Below, piece after piece: positions 18,991-27,210 of a stretch of 64,000 nucleotides of DNA. Numbering within the stretch: the stretch's first letter is position 1; every line of letters starts with the position of its first letter. Origin of the DNA: Paenibacillus physcomitrellae (GTDB taxonomy: Bacteria > Bacillota > Bacilli > Paenibacillales > Paenibacillaceae); NCBI RefSeq assembly GCF_002240225.1, contig NZ_CP022584.1:2315001-2379000 (forward strand), written 5' to 3'. The translations under genes were made by a program, and so were the position numbers. The notes below the pieces were generated by a model that did no database searches, was not told the DNA's origin, and worked only from the letters and a program-made list of their open reading frames with translations.

Positions 18991-19651
18991 CGTTAGAAGA
19001 GGCTTCCTTTTCCCCGCTTACCAATTCCAGTCCTTCCAGCACTTCCTCTCGCGGCAGTCCTCCGCGTTCCAGGGTTTCATCATCGAGTTGAAGCAGCCTT
19101 TGGTAATAAGCAGCTGCCTCCTCTTTGCCGATCTCCCCGTCCTTACGAAGCCGGAACAGACAGTCCTCCGCTTTGTCAAAGCGCTGCTCCTGCTCCTCAT
19201 AACGAAACAGCAGCTTCTCCGTTTCCGCGGGCAGCCGGTAGCCTTTGACGGCTTCCAGCACCTCGCTTACCTCTTTATCCACGCTCCACAGCTCCTTGTC
19301 TGCTCCATGAAAGACCGAATAGACAAACAGGTGGAGAGCTTTCATCAGGCGTTTCAAGCCTTCGTCGTTATTATTCAAATCCAGGTAAATCAGGCCTTCT
19401 TCCTTCATCAGCCTGGCCATGCTTTGCAGTTTATCCGCCTCCACTTTATCGCCAAGCCGGAACATATCAATAATATCTTTGACGGATAAGGAATTCAGCA
19501 GCTGACTGTTCAGGCGGAAATGCCTCTTGAACAAGTCATCCACCTCCCACAAGGCTTCCGTGTGCTTCTTCTGCTGCTTCAAACCGAAGATGGCCCCCAC
19601 CGCTTCCGTCATATCTTCGATCATACGGACCAAATAATCTCTTCTAAGCAT
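18986..19651 (-). CDS. DUF6483-like helical protein
   Basis: 221 residues, all helical and charged, with no signal peptide or membrane segment. It begins MLRRDYLVRMIEDMTEAVG, typical of a family I recall from Paenibacillus as DUF6483. It may contain TPR-like helices (EEQRFDKAEDCLFRLRKDG, then YYQRLLQLDDE). Function unknown. GGGAGG lies 8 nt before ATG 19651. Confidence 0.65.
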   Translation of the reverse strand: MLRRDYLVRMIEDMTEAVGAIFGLKQQKKHTEALWEVDDLFKRHFRLNSQLLNSLSVKDIIDMFRLGDKVEADKLQSMARLMKEEGLIYLDLNNNDEGLKRLMKALHLFVYSVFHGADKELWSVDKEVSEVLEAVKGYRLPAETEKLLFRYEEQEQRFDKAEDCLFRLRKDGEIGKEEAAAYYQRLLQLDDETLERGGLPREEVLEGLELVSGEKEASSNV

Positions 19652-19808
19652 GTTATGGCCTCCCGCCGCTTATTTTAAAATGGGTTAAAAGTCGGATTTT
19701 GCAGATACAAACGGTTGTATACAAATTGTAAGTCATTTAGCTTCCCTTTGCCATTCCGCATGTGAAGCCTTCGCTACAAGACCTCTTCTACCCATTTCTC
19801 CGCGGCAT

Positions 19809-19840
19809 AAAAAACAGGCTTCTCCCAAGAGAAGCCTGTG
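19809..19840 (-). terminator. terminator of the alpha/beta hydrolase gene
   Basis: ACAGGCTTCTC / GAGAAGCCTGT with a 4-nt loop, followed on the minus strand by six T. Confidence 0.85.
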
Positions 19841-19890
19841 CATAACAAGCAGCTTAACAGCTCCAGCTGGCTGCCGGATCGAAGATCTCC

Positions 19891-19980
19891 GCATTTAGCC
19901 TGGGCATTAGCCAAGGAATTCAGCCGAAGCATTCAGCCTGACATTCGTCCTGAACACTCCGCCTTTTCATTCAGTCTAGC
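19891..19980. repeat. degenerate 12-14-bp tandem repeat 3' of the hydrolase gene
   Basis: Units GCATTTAGCCTGG, GCATTAGCCAAG, GAATTCAGCCGAA, GCATTCAGCCTGA, then more divergent copies. It lies between the hydrolase stop and its terminator. Confidence 0.6.
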
Positions 19981-19988
19981 TGCTAGCC

Positions 19989-20795
19989 TTACCGCCCGGC
20001 CTTATCCGTTTCATAGATGCTGCGAGCGAAATCAGAAATAACGGCCAGCAGCTGTTCAGGTGTTTCGTACATGCTCATATGGCCTGCACCTTTAAGCACC
20101 GACTTCGTGATGTTGGCTCCATCTGCCGTAAAGGTCCGTTCCATCGGCACCACTTGATCCTTCTCACCGGCGACGAGGAGCACCGGCAGCGTTGTGGAGG
20201 ACAATACATCTCTGCGATCCACACGTTCGCGCATGGCCAGAGCCGCTCCCGCAGCTCCCTGAGGAGGTGTGCGGTAACCAATTTCGCGGACGGCGTTCAC
20301 GGCATCGACCATCGTGTCCACATGATCCGGAGCAAATAATCCCGGCACAAGACCATCAATAAAATCGGTAATACCGGCTTGAACAGCGGCCGCTGCCTTC
20401 AGCCGTTTCTCTTTGGCTTCCTCGCTATCGGGGTAAGCCGTGGAGTGAATAAGTCCAAACCCTTTCAAATAAGCCGGATAATGCTGGGCAAAAGCTAAAG
20501 TGACATAACCGCCCATCGAATGACCCAGCATCGTGCAGGAGCTGATCTCCAGCTTCTCAAGAAGCCCCTTTACATCCTCGGCCATTTGCTCAATCGTGTA
20601 AGAGCCAAGAGGCGCATCGCTGGAACCATGGCCGCGCAGATCAGGGACCAGACAACGATACTGTTTGCTCAGCTCCGAAATAATAGTATCCCAATAACCG
20701 GCACTGCCGCAGAAGCCGTGCAGCAGAACCATAACTTCTCCTTCTCCGCGATCCTCATAAGCTATATTCAAGCCGTTAACCGATGTTTTCTCCAT
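19989..20795 (-). CDS. alpha/beta hydrolase
   Basis: 268 residues from ATG 20795. It carries an oxyanion HGFCGSAGYWD, nucleophile elbow GHSMGG, acid Asp in LLVAGEKDQVVP and catalytic His in GAGHMSMYE: a complete Ser-Asp-His triad. The closest general class is the BioH/RsbQ/esterase group; the substrate cannot be told. RsbQ-type hydrolases partner RsbP in B. subtilis, but RsbQ normally sits beside its PAS phosphatase, which is not the case here. Start chosen over 20825 on the GAAGG site. Confidence 0.85.
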   Translation of the reverse strand: MEKTSVNGLNIAYEDRGEGEVMVLLHGFCGSAGYWDTIISELSKQYRCLVPDLRGHGSSDAPLGSYTIEQMAEDVKGLLEKLEISSCTMLGHSMGGYVTLAFAQHYPAYLKGFGLIHSTAYPDSEEAKEKRLKAAAAVQAGITDFIDGLVPGLFAPDHVDTMVDAVNAVREIGYRTPPQGAAGAALAMRERVDRRDVLSSTTLPVLLVAGEKDQVVPMERTFTADGANITKSVLKGAGHMSMYETPEQLLAVISDFARSIYETDKAGR

Positions 20796-20883
20796 GATTC
20801 CAACCTTCTTTCTTGTATAAATCAAAATAATTCAAACATTACCTACTATTAAGCCAATTGCTTGGTCTCTGAAACGGGTCTGC

Positions 20884-21432
20884 TCAAATCCGCCCGAAAG
20901 CAGCCGCAGCAGCAGCCGCAATTTCATCTGCCATCTGCATCACAAGGTGCAGGGAAGTGGTTTGCAGCGTGTGATAAGGTTTGGGACTTTTCCTGTTTAC
21001 AACAGCGGCTATGCTGTAATCCCCTATAGGCGGGAGGCGAAGACCTACCGACTCCGCTGGCATTAGCGGTGCCTGAGCGACCAGATAGAAACCGACAGAC
21101 GACTCAGCGCCAAGACAGGCATCGACTGCAATACGTATCTTCCCTTCCGGCAGCTCCCTCATCTTGGCAAGCAGCGTTTCCGCATCGCAAGGATCAGATA
21201 AGGTTCCTGTTACCGCATTTATGCCGTAGGCCTGGAGCCTGCTGCCAGTCAAAGGTCCTAAAGCATCTCCGGACGATCGGTCCGTACCGATACAGACAAA
21301 TTGAAGATCATCCAGCGCATGTTCCGCAGCTATTCCTTGGAAGAAGCTTCTTAACTCCCCGCCGTTCATCCGGGTTCTTACAGCCGCCTCCAGCTTGGGT
21401 TCCCGCCCGCCAAACAAGCGGTTTATAGACAT
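20884..21432 (-). CDS. yyaC: putative sporulation protein YyaC (DUF1256, protease fold)
   Basis: 182 residues. The motif FVCIGTDRSSGDALGPLTG and the later DACLGAE and PPIGDYSIA match YyaC, a sporulation protein related to the germination protease (GPR) fold. In Bacillus it is expressed during sporulation. The motif supports a hydrolase fold, but the true substrate is not established. AAGGAG precedes ATG 21432; divergent from the DUF1128 gene. Confidence 0.85.
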   Translation of the reverse strand: MSINRLFGGREPKLEAAVRTRMNGGELRSFFQGIAAEHALDDLQFVCIGTDRSSGDALGPLTGSRLQAYGINAVTGTLSDPCDAETLLAKMRELPEGKIRIAVDACLGAESSVGFYLVAQAPLMPAESVGLRLPPIGDYSIAAVVNRKSPKPYHTLQTTSLHLVMQMADEIAAAAAAAFGRI

Positions 21433-21574
21433 ATTGGTTGCTCCTTAGCTCTTATTGATCTGATTGTACCCCAATTCCCAAGCCGAGTACAAAATCCGTT
21501 TAAAAAACGTGAATCCCTGTACACGACATGTTACAATACGGGAAGATTACCCGATCTGGGAAAGGATGTGCCTT

Positions 21575-21799
21575 ATGGATTTGAGTCAGAAAACGCAGGA
21601 AAATGTGGAATATATGATTGAAGCAATTAAAAACAAACTGAGAATGGCAACCGGCGCTGCTATGCAGGCATCCGCCTTTACAGTGGACCGTTATGAGGAT
21701 ATTCAAGAGGTTTACGAAATCGTGATGAGCAAGGAACGGCTCAGCATCTCCGAGGTTGAAGCGCTCGCTTCCGAACTGGGACAACTTCGCAGCAAATAA
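21575..21799 (+). CDS. DUF1128 / UPF0435 family protein (YfkK-like)
   Basis: 74 residues from ATG 21575, with AAAGGA 8 nt upstream. The upstream extension to 21464 has no ribosome site and is not coding-like. The sequence NVEYMIEAIKNKLRM followed by DIQEVYEIVMSKERLSISE matches B. subtilis YfkK. Function unknown; helical and cytoplasmic. Confidence 0.85.
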   Translation: MDLSQKTQENVEYMIEAIKNKLRMATGAAMQASAFTVDRYEDIQEVYEIVMSKERLSISEVEALASELGQLRSK

Positions 21800-21835
21800 T
21801 TTGTTCCCTTAATAAGTTTCATGAGGAAATCACAC

Positions 21836-21905
21836 AAAAAAGCTGTCCCGCATAGGAGTTCGGTTTGGAATTAACCCGAACTTTCCTAACACAGGACAGC
21901 TTTTA
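21836..21905. terminator. bidirectional terminator between the yfkK-like and pirin genes
   Basis: AAAAAGCTGTCC and GGACAGCTTTT flank an inner GTTCGG/CCGAAC hairpin. Both strands end in a T run. Confidence 0.7.
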
Positions 21906-21948
21906 ATTTGGGTTGAGGGTTGAGGAGCGCCGCTCGTCCAAGCCCTGC

Positions 21949-22668
21949 TCAAGGCATATCTACGACGAGCAGTTCCGCCCATCCTCCGCTGGACATTCCC
22001 GTAATGTTGATCGGCAGAGGCTCACGGATTCTAAGCGAATCTCCCTGCTGCAGATCCATTACCTCTTCCCCGCACTCCACCTCCACATTCCCTGATACTA
22101 CAAAAATATAGGTTCTCCGGTCACGCGCCGCAATGTCGAGCTGCTTAGAGGTTTCCAAAATGGAAGTATAAAGGGTTAAATCCTGGGCAATCGGAAGCGA
22201 ATAGGGATCTTCCCCTCTTCCTGAAACAGCAGGAAACAATTGATTAAAACGCTGCTCGTTCTGAAGGGTCAAGCTTTGAGCCCGCGGCTCAAGTCCTTGC
22301 TTGACTGGGAGAAACCAGAACTGCAGGTACCTGGCCGGTTCACGGTCTGAGGGATTGGATTCCGAATGTGTAACCCCGGTTCCGGAGGTTAACACATGAA
22401 TAGTGCCTTCCGGAAGATCCGCTGCAATTCCTAAGCTGTCCGTATAGCGGACTTTTCCTTCGATAACCATCGTTACGATCTCCAGGTCATGATTGGGCCA
22501 GTCTTTTCCATAATGTTCAGGTAATAAGGTACTGTCGTTGTGAACCAGCATACAGCCGAAATGCTCATTTCCCGTGTCTTCATATTCGGAAAACGAAAAG
22601 CTGTATTCACTTTGGATCGATCCCAGATCTGATGTATGACGTTCTGCCGACGTTTGTTTTTTAATCAT
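21949..22668 (-). CDS. pirin family protein
   Basis: 239 residues from ATG 22668 (AGAGGAG 9 nt upstream). A bicupin: the N-terminal pirin domain shows the metal-site region NHDLEIVTMVIEGKVRYTDSLG and VLTSGTGVTHSE. The C-terminal cupin (YIFVVSGNVEVECGEE) follows. Some pirins (YhhW type) are quercetinases; others are regulators. An in-frame upstream extension of 31 residues to 22761 is unlikely to be translated. Confidence 0.85.
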   Translation of the reverse strand: MIKKQTSAERHTSDLGSIQSEYSFSFSEYEDTGNEHFGCMLVHNDSTLLPEHYGKDWPNHDLEIVTMVIEGKVRYTDSLGIAADLPEGTIHVLTSGTGVTHSESNPSDREPARYLQFWFLPVKQGLEPRAQSLTLQNEQRFNQLFPAVSGRGEDPYSLPIAQDLTLYTSILETSKQLDIAARDRRTYIFVVSGNVEVECGEEVMDLQQGDSLRIREPLPINITGMSSGGWAELLVVDMP

Positions 22669-22858
22669 GGTCAACTCTCCTCTGCAGATTTGCCTTTCAA
22701 CTAATGGTCCCATGGTTTTATTTAACGCTTCCATGGTTTCATGGTCTATTTGAATATCCATTAAATACCCTCCGGCTTTTTCCTCTAATCATCCCGGCAA
22801 ATCCAAATTCCTCTTTATTTCTGCAAAATTCTCTTTCAACTTCCACGGCTTTTGCTTT

Positions 22859-22884
22859 GTTTCACGGTTGTTCATCACGTTTAT
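22859..22884 (+). promoter_or_regulatory. weak candidate sigma-B promoter of the stress-protein cluster
   Basis: GTTTCA, 14-bp spacer, GTTTAT. The -35 fits the sigma-B consensus; the -10 differs from GGGTAT at two bases. Confidence 0.3.
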
Positions 22885-22949
22885 ATACGAAGTAAGCACA
22901 GGTTGAAAGAAGGTAAGACTAGGACAGGCCGCAGCAAGGGGGATTTACC

Positions 22950-23207
22950 ATGTGGGCAATTCCGATCAGCATCCTGATCGCCGTCCTTATTGGATTAATA
23001 GGTGAAGCGCTGACCGAAAACGACATCTTAGGCGGTGCAACAGGCGCAATCATCGCTGGACTAGCCGGATCTTGGCTGGGTTCCTGGTGGTTTGATAACC
23101 TGGGTCCGGTTGTTGACGGATTTGCTGTCATTCCGGCCATTGTGGGCGCCGCTTCCGCGGTACTGCTTCTGGCCTCTGTCTCCCGGCTGTTCGCCCGAAC
23201 CTTGTAA
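22950..23207 (+). CDS. GlsB/YeaQ/YmgE-type stress membrane protein
   Basis: 85 residues with three membrane helices rich in Gly and Ala (LIGLIGEALTEN, GGATGAIIAGLAGSWLGSWW). This is the transglycosylase-associated protein family, whose members are induced by general stress. AAGGGGG precedes the ATG. First of four small plus-strand genes that face the sigB cluster. Confidence 0.85.
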   Translation: MWAIPISILIAVLIGLIGEALTENDILGGATGAIIAGLAGSWLGSWWFDNLGPVVDGFAVIPAIVGAASAVLLLASVSRLFARTL

Positions 23208-23234
23208 ATACATTTTGATAAGGAGTGATCCAAT

Positions 23235-23711
23235 ATGAGTCATGCAGAAAATGAACAAGCGGTTCAAACGGGTTCCAAATTTGTAAAAGGCGCTCTCATC
23301 GGCGCGGTTGTAGGCGCGGCAACGGCCCTTCTTTTTGCTCCAAAGCCAGGACGTGAGCTGCGCAGCGATTTGGCCGACAAAATGAGCACGGCGGCCGATA
23401 AATCGAAGGAATTATGCGGAACTGTCGGGGAAAAGGCGTCTACTCTTTATCAAAACGTTACCGATAAAGCAGGCTCCTTGGCTAAAACCATCGGCAGCAG
23501 CGCCAGCACTGTAGCAAGCACTGTCAAAGAAGCTTCAGCCAGTGTGGCGGAAGAGGCTAAGAAAGGCGCCTCGGATGTCATGGAGGCCGAAGCCGATATG
23601 GCCAAAAATGTTAAGGATAAAACGGCTGAAGCCGCTAAAGACGTGAAGGAAACTTCAAAGGATGCGGCCCGGGACGTTTCTAATAAAACGCAGTCCAGTT
23701 CAACTTACTAA
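23235..23711 (+). CDS. YtxH-domain stress protein with LEA-like tail
   Basis: 158 residues. One membrane segment (residues about 17-36) contains the YtxH signature [20 protein letters not shown]. Residues 45-155 are Lys/Ala/Glu-rich imperfect 11-residue-type repeats ([27 protein letters not shown]), like LEA desiccation proteins. YtxH proteins belong to the general-stress regulon in Bacillus. It follows the GlsB-like gene by 27 bp, so the two are probably co-transcribed. Confidence 0.85.
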   Translation: MSHAENEQAVQTGSKFVKGALIGAVVGAATALLFAPKPGRELRSDLADKMSTAADKSKELCGTVGEKASTLYQNVTDKAGSLAKTIGSSASTVASTVKEASASVAEEAKKGASDVMEAEADMAKNVKDKTAEAAKDVKETSKDAARDVSNKTQSSSTY

Positions 23712-23734
23712 TTCGTTCCATATCCCGTCCCTTG

Positions 23735-23770
23735 AGAAATAGCCAGCTGTCCTTACGGCTGGCTATTTCT
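23735..23770 (+). terminator. hairpin after the YtxH gene
   Basis: AGAAATAGCCAGC / GGCTGGCTATTTCT stem with an 8-nt loop. The T run is poor, so read-through into the next gene is likely. Confidence 0.55.
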
Positions 23771-23810
23771 GTCCTGCCGCTAGCACTGCTTTGGAAAGCG
23801 AGGGAAATTC

Positions 23811-24131
23811 ATGGCTAAAATATACGACACCAAAGATCATCCATTTGAACTCAGGCATGAGGTAAAGCGCCTGAATACCCGTCTAGATGATATCGCCACG
23901 GCCCTGGAGAAATCCGATTTTCTCGATATGATCGAGAACTACACCAATCCGAAGAAACGTCTGTTTGCCAACTTCACCGCCGGCTTGTCCCGTGGTCTTG
24001 GCTTGACGGTAGGAACAGCCGTCGTGCTTGCTTTGCTTGGCTGGCTGATCAGCCTATTTGTTGACCTTCCATTAATTGGTGAATACATCGGACAGCTCCA
24101 GCGGTATATTGATGCTTACAAGCAGCAATAG
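23811..24131 (+). CDS. DUF5665 membrane protein
   Basis: 106 residues. A helical N-terminus (ELRHEVKRLNTRLDDIATAL) is followed by LFANFTAGLSRGLGLTVGT and one long hydrophobic segment (about 64-88). It matches the DUF5665 family of spore-formers. GAGGGAAATTC precedes the ATG. Function unknown; position suggests a stress role. Confidence 0.75.
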   Translation: MAKIYDTKDHPFELRHEVKRLNTRLDDIATALEKSDFLDMIENYTNPKKRLFANFTAGLSRGLGLTVGTAVVLALLGWLISLFVDLPLIGEYIGQLQRYIDAYKQQ

Positions 24132-24202
24132 TAACTTTGGTCAAGCTTATTTATGCAGCTTATGCTAAATGGACCTAAACAGGAAAGAGGAGGCGTTCGC
24201 AC

Positions 24203-24427
24203 ATGCCGCATGTCAACCCTGAAGGTGAACAGGAGCAGTATGTTGAGAAGCAGATCGAGGAAGCAAGAGAAGGCGAATATCCGAACCATAAAGATCTAAG
24301 CATAGCGCAAAACGGTTCCATGGTGAACGATATGGAGGATCTGAAGCAGCTTGGAGAGGACATGGATGAGATGCATACGAACAGTGAAGACAAGAAACAA
24401 GGCCTAATATCAGACCCTGAGCAATAA
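24203..24427 (+). CDS. small acidic protein of unknown function
   Basis: 74 residues, highly hydrophilic and acidic (EGEQEQYVEKQIEEAREGEY; MEDLKQLGEDMDEMHTNSE), with no hydrophobic core, so probably disordered. AGAGGAGG sits 8-9 nt before the ATG, which supports translation. Last of the plus-strand stress-type group. Confidence 0.65.
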   Translation: MPHVNPEGEQEQYVEKQIEEAREGEYPNHKDLSIAQNGSMVNDMEDLKQLGEDMDEMHTNSEDKKQGLISDPEQ

Positions 24428-24457
24428 AGGTAAGGGGTTTCTCGTTTCTCGGATACT

Positions 24458-24492
24458 TATAAAGCCTAAGCCGGCCGGCTTAGGCTTTATAA
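24458..24492. terminator. bidirectional palindromic terminator overlapping the corA stop
   Basis: A perfect palindrome (TTATAAAGCCTAAGCCGG and its complement). It ends both the acidic-protein gene and the corA-like gene. Confidence 0.75.
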
Positions 24493-25461
24493 ATTGGAAT
24501 TTTTGCGCCGGACTCTAAGCAGGTCGCCTGTCCAGCCTTTCATCCACATCCAGGCATAAAGCCCTCCGCTGCAGAACAAGACGATCAGAATAATCGCCGT
24601 AAATCCCCAGGTTCCGGAATGAATCCAAGGCAGATAATCAAAGTTCATTCCCCAAATCGCCCCGATCACCATAGCCGGTGTAAAGATCGCCGTAATAAGA
24701 GTCAAAGTCTTCATGATGTCGTTGCCCCGGAACGCTGAGACCGCATCATCAATCAAAATCAAGGTGTCAATTTCCTTCTCGTAATGACTGAACAACGTCT
24801 CCATCCGATCCGCCCGGTAATAAAACCGCTGAAAATAAACACTATGGTCAAGCTCACCTAAATAAGCCTCCCGTGCAGCCGTGATCAACTCCAAATAAGG
24901 AATAAACAAATTGCTCCAAAAGAGCAGCTCAAACCTGGCATTCAGAATCCGGTCCATGATGTTCTTCTCATTTCGCTGCCTCATCGTTTCTTCAACCTTG
25001 CGCAAATTGATTTCGAATTTGTCCATGCCTTCATGGAAATAGTGAAGAAGGGTCCGGGCCAGCACAAACATGCCGTCAATCGGCCATTTGCAGCCTGCAA
25101 GCAGGTTTAGTCTTTCCCGTGAGTTCATCACGAACCGCGTATGTTCATCCAGATTCACGGTCACAAGCTCCGTCCGGCTGACAAAAAAGTGGAATCGTTC
25201 GCACTCTGTTTCCGAGTTAATTTCCTGTTTGACCGAATAGGACATGGCTCCAAATATTAGCGGCTCCTGATCCTCAGCAAACCGGACAGACAAATAATTG
25301 GTGTTCGCAGCCGGTATACTTGTAATCCATTCCTCTGTGACCGGTTTCGATAAGACCAGACGTTTGATAGCCTGGCTGTCCCAGTCTTCGATTTGCAGGT
25401 CAGTCCAGGTCCAGCCCTGCTCCATTGGCCAAATACGCTCCCCGCCGAGCCCCTCGTTCAT
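24487..25461 (-). CDS. CorA-like divalent cation transporter
   Basis: 324 residues. A cytoplasmic N-terminal domain and long helices are followed by two C-terminal membrane helices. The CorA signature is WGMNFDYLP in place of the common YGMNF. The family forms pentameric Mg2+ (or Co2+/Ni2+, sometimes efflux Zn2+) channels. The C-terminus is basic (RVRRKNSNL). AGGAG lies 9 nt before ATG 25461. It follows sigB by about 100 bp but beyond a terminator. Confidence 0.85.
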   Translation of the reverse strand: MNEGLGGERIWPMEQGWTWTDLQIEDWDSQAIKRLVLSKPVTEEWITSIPAANTNYLSVRFAEDQEPLIFGAMSYSVKQEINSETECERFHFFVSRTELVTVNLDEHTRFVMNSRERLNLLAGCKWPIDGMFVLARTLLHYFHEGMDKFEINLRKVEETMRQRNEKNIMDRILNARFELLFWSNLFIPYLELITAAREAYLGELDHSVYFQRFYYRADRMETLFSHYEKEIDTLILIDDAVSAFRGNDIMKTLTLITAIFTPAMVIGAIWGMNFDYLPWIHSGTWGFTAIILIVLFCSGGLYAWMWMKGWTGDLLRVRRKNSNL

Positions 25462-25491
25462 ACACCTGTTCTCCTATATGTCCAGATTTCC

Positions 25492-25530
25492 AAAAAGACA
25501 CGTACATGATTCTGGATCATGACGTGTCTT
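25492..25530 (-). terminator. terminator of the rsb-sigB operon
   Basis: AGACACGT and ACGTGTCT arms extended by CATGAT/ATCATG, loop of 5 nt. On the minus strand it is followed by five T. Confidence 0.8.
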
Positions 25531-25564
25531 CAGGATTTTGTGCTATTCAACTGTGCCACCCGCA

Positions 25565-26335
25565 TCACATACCCGAGTTAGACATGATTTGTTTCAATTT
25601 CTCTGTCGCTCTCTTCTGGATGCGTGACACGCTCATCTGCGAAACACCCAGCTTCTGGGCAATGGCCCTCTGCGATTGTCCTTCCTGGAAAGCAAGCAGC
25701 AATACTTTTTGCTCCTGCTCCTTAAGCTGGCTCATCGCCTGCTGGAGATCCATTCTTTTCTCCACCGTGTCATAATCATTCGCATCATGACTGATTAATT
25801 CACCAAGCGTTGCCGCACTTTCGTCCTGGGAAAGAGGCGAATCCAGCGATACGTAATGATAACATTCCCGTCCGGCCAGAACTTCAACCGTTTCCTCCAC
25901 GGAAAGCTCCAGAAACTCGGCAATTTCCTTCACGTCAGGAGAACGCTCCAGTTTAACCGTCAATTCATCAATGGCCTGTTGAACCAAAGCACCCTTTTCC
26001 TTGATACGGCGCGGAACCTGGATATACCAAGACTTGTCCCGCAGAAAGTTCTTCATATGCCCAATCATGCTCTTCATCGCATAAGGTTCAAACGGAATGC
26101 CCAGCGATATATCATACTGCTGAAGCAGGCGAATCAGCGCCATTTGCCCAACCTGGTATAAATCTTCATACAAATCGGGTCGATTGCGGGCAATTTTGCC
26201 AGCAGCCATTTTAACCATAGGCTCGTATTTCTGAATCAGAACCGTAGCAATTTCATTATCTTTGGTCTGCTGGTATTCCCATATCAATCCCGTTGATTCA
26301 TTAAGAGCCTCGGGGGGAGTCAGCTTGTCCGTCAT
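25565..26335 (-). CDS. sigB: general stress sigma factor, SigB/SigF/SigG family
   Basis: 256 residues with regions 2, 3 and 4: YEDLYQVGQMALIRLLQQYD (2.2-2.3), IGHMKNFLRDKSWYIQVPRR (2.4 to 3.0) and QRAIAQKLGVSQMSVSRIQKR (4.2 helix-turn-helix). The position behind rsbV and rsbW makes sigma-B the natural call. SpoIIAC (SigF) shares the architecture and lies behind spoIIAA/AB, but the upstream RsbY/RsbK-like genes argue for a stress role. The ATG overlaps the rsbW stop by 4 nt. Confidence 0.9.
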   Translation of the reverse strand: MTDKLTPPEALNESTGLIWEYQQTKDNEIATVLIQKYEPMVKMAAGKIARNRPDLYEDLYQVGQMALIRLLQQYDISLGIPFEPYAMKSMIGHMKNFLRDKSWYIQVPRRIKEKGALVQQAIDELTVKLERSPDVKEIAEFLELSVEETVEVLAGRECYHYVSLDSPLSQDESAATLGELISHDANDYDTVEKRMDLQQAMSQLKEQEQKVLLLAFQEGQSQRAIAQKLGVSQMSVSRIQKRATEKLKQIMSNSGM

Positions 26336-26781
26336 ACTCTCTCCTCGCTTCGGGTGAGTTTACGGGTCAAGACGACTTTCGTCCCCTTTCCTGCTTCATT
26401 TACAACGCTGACCTCATCCATCAGCGCCTGCATTAAGTAGAAACCAAGTCCCCCGATTTGCGCTTCACCCAATTCCTTGTCATGGAGCGTTGCCGATTCG
26501 TCATCTTTGTAGGACTCAAAGCTCTCGCCATTATCTTTGACCGTAATAACGAGTTCGCCGGGCCGCACATCGAACAGGACCTCGACCATTCCATCTTCAT
26601 GATTGTAGGCGTACAGCACTGAATTGTTGCATGCTTCAGAGACGGCTACTTTCATATCTTCGATATCCTCATAGGAGAATCCCATTTTTGAAGCAATCCC
26701 GTAGAGATTTAACCTTACAATATCCACATAATCCGCAGTAGCCGGCAAAGTTAACTGTACTTGTTGAACTTCATCTTTCAT
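26332..26781 (-). CDS. rsbW: anti-sigma-B factor and kinase RsbW
   Basis: 149 residues from ATG 26781; the frame upstream to 26838 lies inside rsbV. A GHKL ATPase: MKVAVSEACNNSVLYAY (N box), ITVKDNGESF (G1 box) and EAQIGGLGFYLM (G2 region). RsbW holds sigma-B inactive and phosphorylates RsbV. Coupled to sigB by a 4-nt overlap. Confidence 0.92.
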   Translation of the reverse strand: MKDEVQQVQLTLPATADYVDIVRLNLYGIASKMGFSYEDIEDMKVAVSEACNNSVLYAYNHEDGMVEVLFDVRPGELVITVKDNGESFESYKDDESATLHDKELGEAQIGGLGFYLMQALMDEVSVVNEAGKGTKVVLTRKLTRSEERV

Positions 26782-26800
26782 ACTTTCTTCGATCCTTTCC

Positions 26801-27139
26801 TTATTGGGAATTCTCTTGAGAGGCAAAGAACTTTGCAATTCCTGTCATATCAAAAAGTTTTTGTATCTGGGCCGGCACTTCACGGACATAAAACTGGGCA
26901 TTCATCCCGTGTCTTACTTTAAGAATAGAAAGCAGAATTCCGATCCCCGTACTGTCGATGTATTTGAGCTCTCTCAAGTTTAGAACAAGATCCTGCTCAC
27001 TGTTCTCAACTAACGGTTCCATGAACTGACGGAAATCGGGAGCAACGGACAAATCCAACTCACCTTGTAGAAAAACCGTGCTGGCTCCCTTATCATTTTG
27101 AGTTGTAACCGAAAATTTCTCGTTTTTATTTGTATTCAT
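26801..27139 (-). CDS. rsbV: anti-anti-sigma factor RsbV
   Basis: 112-residue STAS protein. The phosphorylation site is the Ser of LKYIDSTGIGILLSI. Unphosphorylated RsbV binds RsbW and frees sigma-B; an RsbY-like phosphatase is encoded upstream. GGGAGAG precedes the ATG. A sigma-B-type promoter lies 36-62 bp upstream. Confidence 0.93.
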   Translation of the reverse strand: MNTNKNEKFSVTTQNDKGASTVFLQGELDLSVAPDFRQFMEPLVENSEQDLVLNLRELKYIDSTGIGILLSILKVRHGMNAQFYVREVPAQIQKLFDMTGIAKFFASQENSQ

Positions 27140-27174
27140 AGACTATCTCTCCCGAATGTTGGTTTCTTTATCCT

Positions 27175-27201
27175 TTACCCCATTGCCACCCTCTATGAAA
27201 C
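27175..27201 (-). promoter_or_regulatory. sigma-B-type promoter in front of rsbV
   Basis: Minus-strand GTTTCA, 15-bp spacer, GGGTAA, inside the 71-bp gap between the hybrid kinase gene and rsbV. It matches the GTTT...GGGTA consensus of sigma-B promoters and implies positive autoregulation of rsbV-rsbW-sigB. Confidence 0.7.
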
Positions 27202-27210
27202 ATAACATGA

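Noticed and set aside
19989-20795. The alpha/beta hydrolase as RsbQ of the sigma-B pathway
   Set aside because: RsbQ normally sits next to the PAS-PP2C phosphatase RsbP; none is near. The phosphatase in this window has a receiver instead of a PAS domain.
22669-22761. N-terminal extension of the pirin
   Set aside because: The extension has no family similarity, and AGAGGAG is well placed for ATG 22668.
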